Part shown: in pieces, positions 13,497-13,579 of the stretch
How positions within the stretch are numbered: position 1 is the stretch's first letter
Layout of the letters: every line of letters starts with the position of its first letter
Source of the DNA: Bifidobacteriaceae bacterium
Lineage (GTDB): Bacteria; Actinomycetota; Actinomycetes; Actinomycetales; WQXJ01
Length of the DNA: 13,579 nt
Direction: 5' to 3'
Assembly (NCBI GenBank): GCA_031278675.1
Contig: JAITJY010000226.1
Location: 1 to 13,579, forward strand
Notes under the pieces: generated by a model
What the model was told of the DNA's origin: nothing
Seen by the model: only the letters and a program-made list of their open reading frames with translations
Database searches by the model: none
Translations under genes and position numbers: made by a program

Positions 13497-13515
13497 CCGA
13501 GTGGGCGAAACTCGG
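13497..13515. terminator. Weak hairpin after the membrane-protein gene
   Basis: CCGAGT and ACTCGG pair across a 7-nt loop, 64 bp after the stop. There is no T-run, so termination is only possible. The final 146 bases show no other feature that I can support. Confidence 0.25.
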
Positions 13516-13579
13516 CCCAGGTGCAAAGGTTTCGGCTACATAGTGCGGCTAGCGCCGCCGATGCCGTAACACAGTGCTT

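Overview
The window is GC-rich DNA from an actinobacterium. The evidence is the strong G/C third-position bias, the GTG/TTG starts, a leaderless promoter, an orphan GlnR-type regulator, a ppk1-mutT1 gene pair laid out as in mycobacteria (Rv2984-Rv2985), and an actinobacterial-style NrtR. I cannot assign a genus. The conserved genes concern phosphate, polyphosphate, nucleotide and nitrogen homeostasis. Between them lie mobile-element debris, repeat clusters and fragments of defence-type genes.

Left part (1-3251), mostly accessory. The N-terminal part of a Fic-domain protein runs off the left edge on the minus strand; its start codon lies inside a perfect 16-bp palindrome. Next is an IS1634-family element (about 640-2533). 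Its 598-aa transposase is full length but has Gly-Cys where the family carries the second catalytic Asp and its neighbouring Arg, so it is probably dead. Its promoter predicts a leaderless mRNA. An internal fragment of an ISAs1-family transposase abuts the right end of the element, followed by two 96-bp GC-rich direct repeats.

Centre (3252-7443), core metabolism on the plus strand. ppk1 (polyphosphate kinase) overlaps mutT1 (Nudix plus histidine-phosphatase fusion) by one base. A 332-bp gene-free stretch then holds two 91-bp direct repeats and five copies of a 15-bp hairpin. After it comes an NrtR-type regulator with a degenerate, probably non-catalytic Nudix box.

Islet (about 7421-9217). 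A 41-bp direct repeat (40/41 identical) sits at 7380-7420 and 9218-9258. Between the copies lies what looks like an internal piece of a defence-like operon on the minus strand: a 5'-truncated ATP-binding AlbA-type regulator, a 41-codon coupled ORF and a 3'-truncated DUF1016/YhcG-type protein. The homology of the first gene stops exactly at the repeat.

Right part (9299-13579), minus-strand phosphate operon plus glnR. A DUF47/PhoU-like protein, a PiT phosphate transporter and a small lipoprotein are tightly coupled; the lipoprotein ORF begins with an octapeptide repeat encoded by a 24-bp tandem array. Upstream is glnR, divergently transcribed from an unknown polytopic membrane protein, with an inverted repeat between them. 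Together, PiT/DUF47 would import phosphate, Ppk1 would store it as polyphosphate, and GlnR would represent the nitrogen side. That link is inferred from gene order and known actinobacterial biology.
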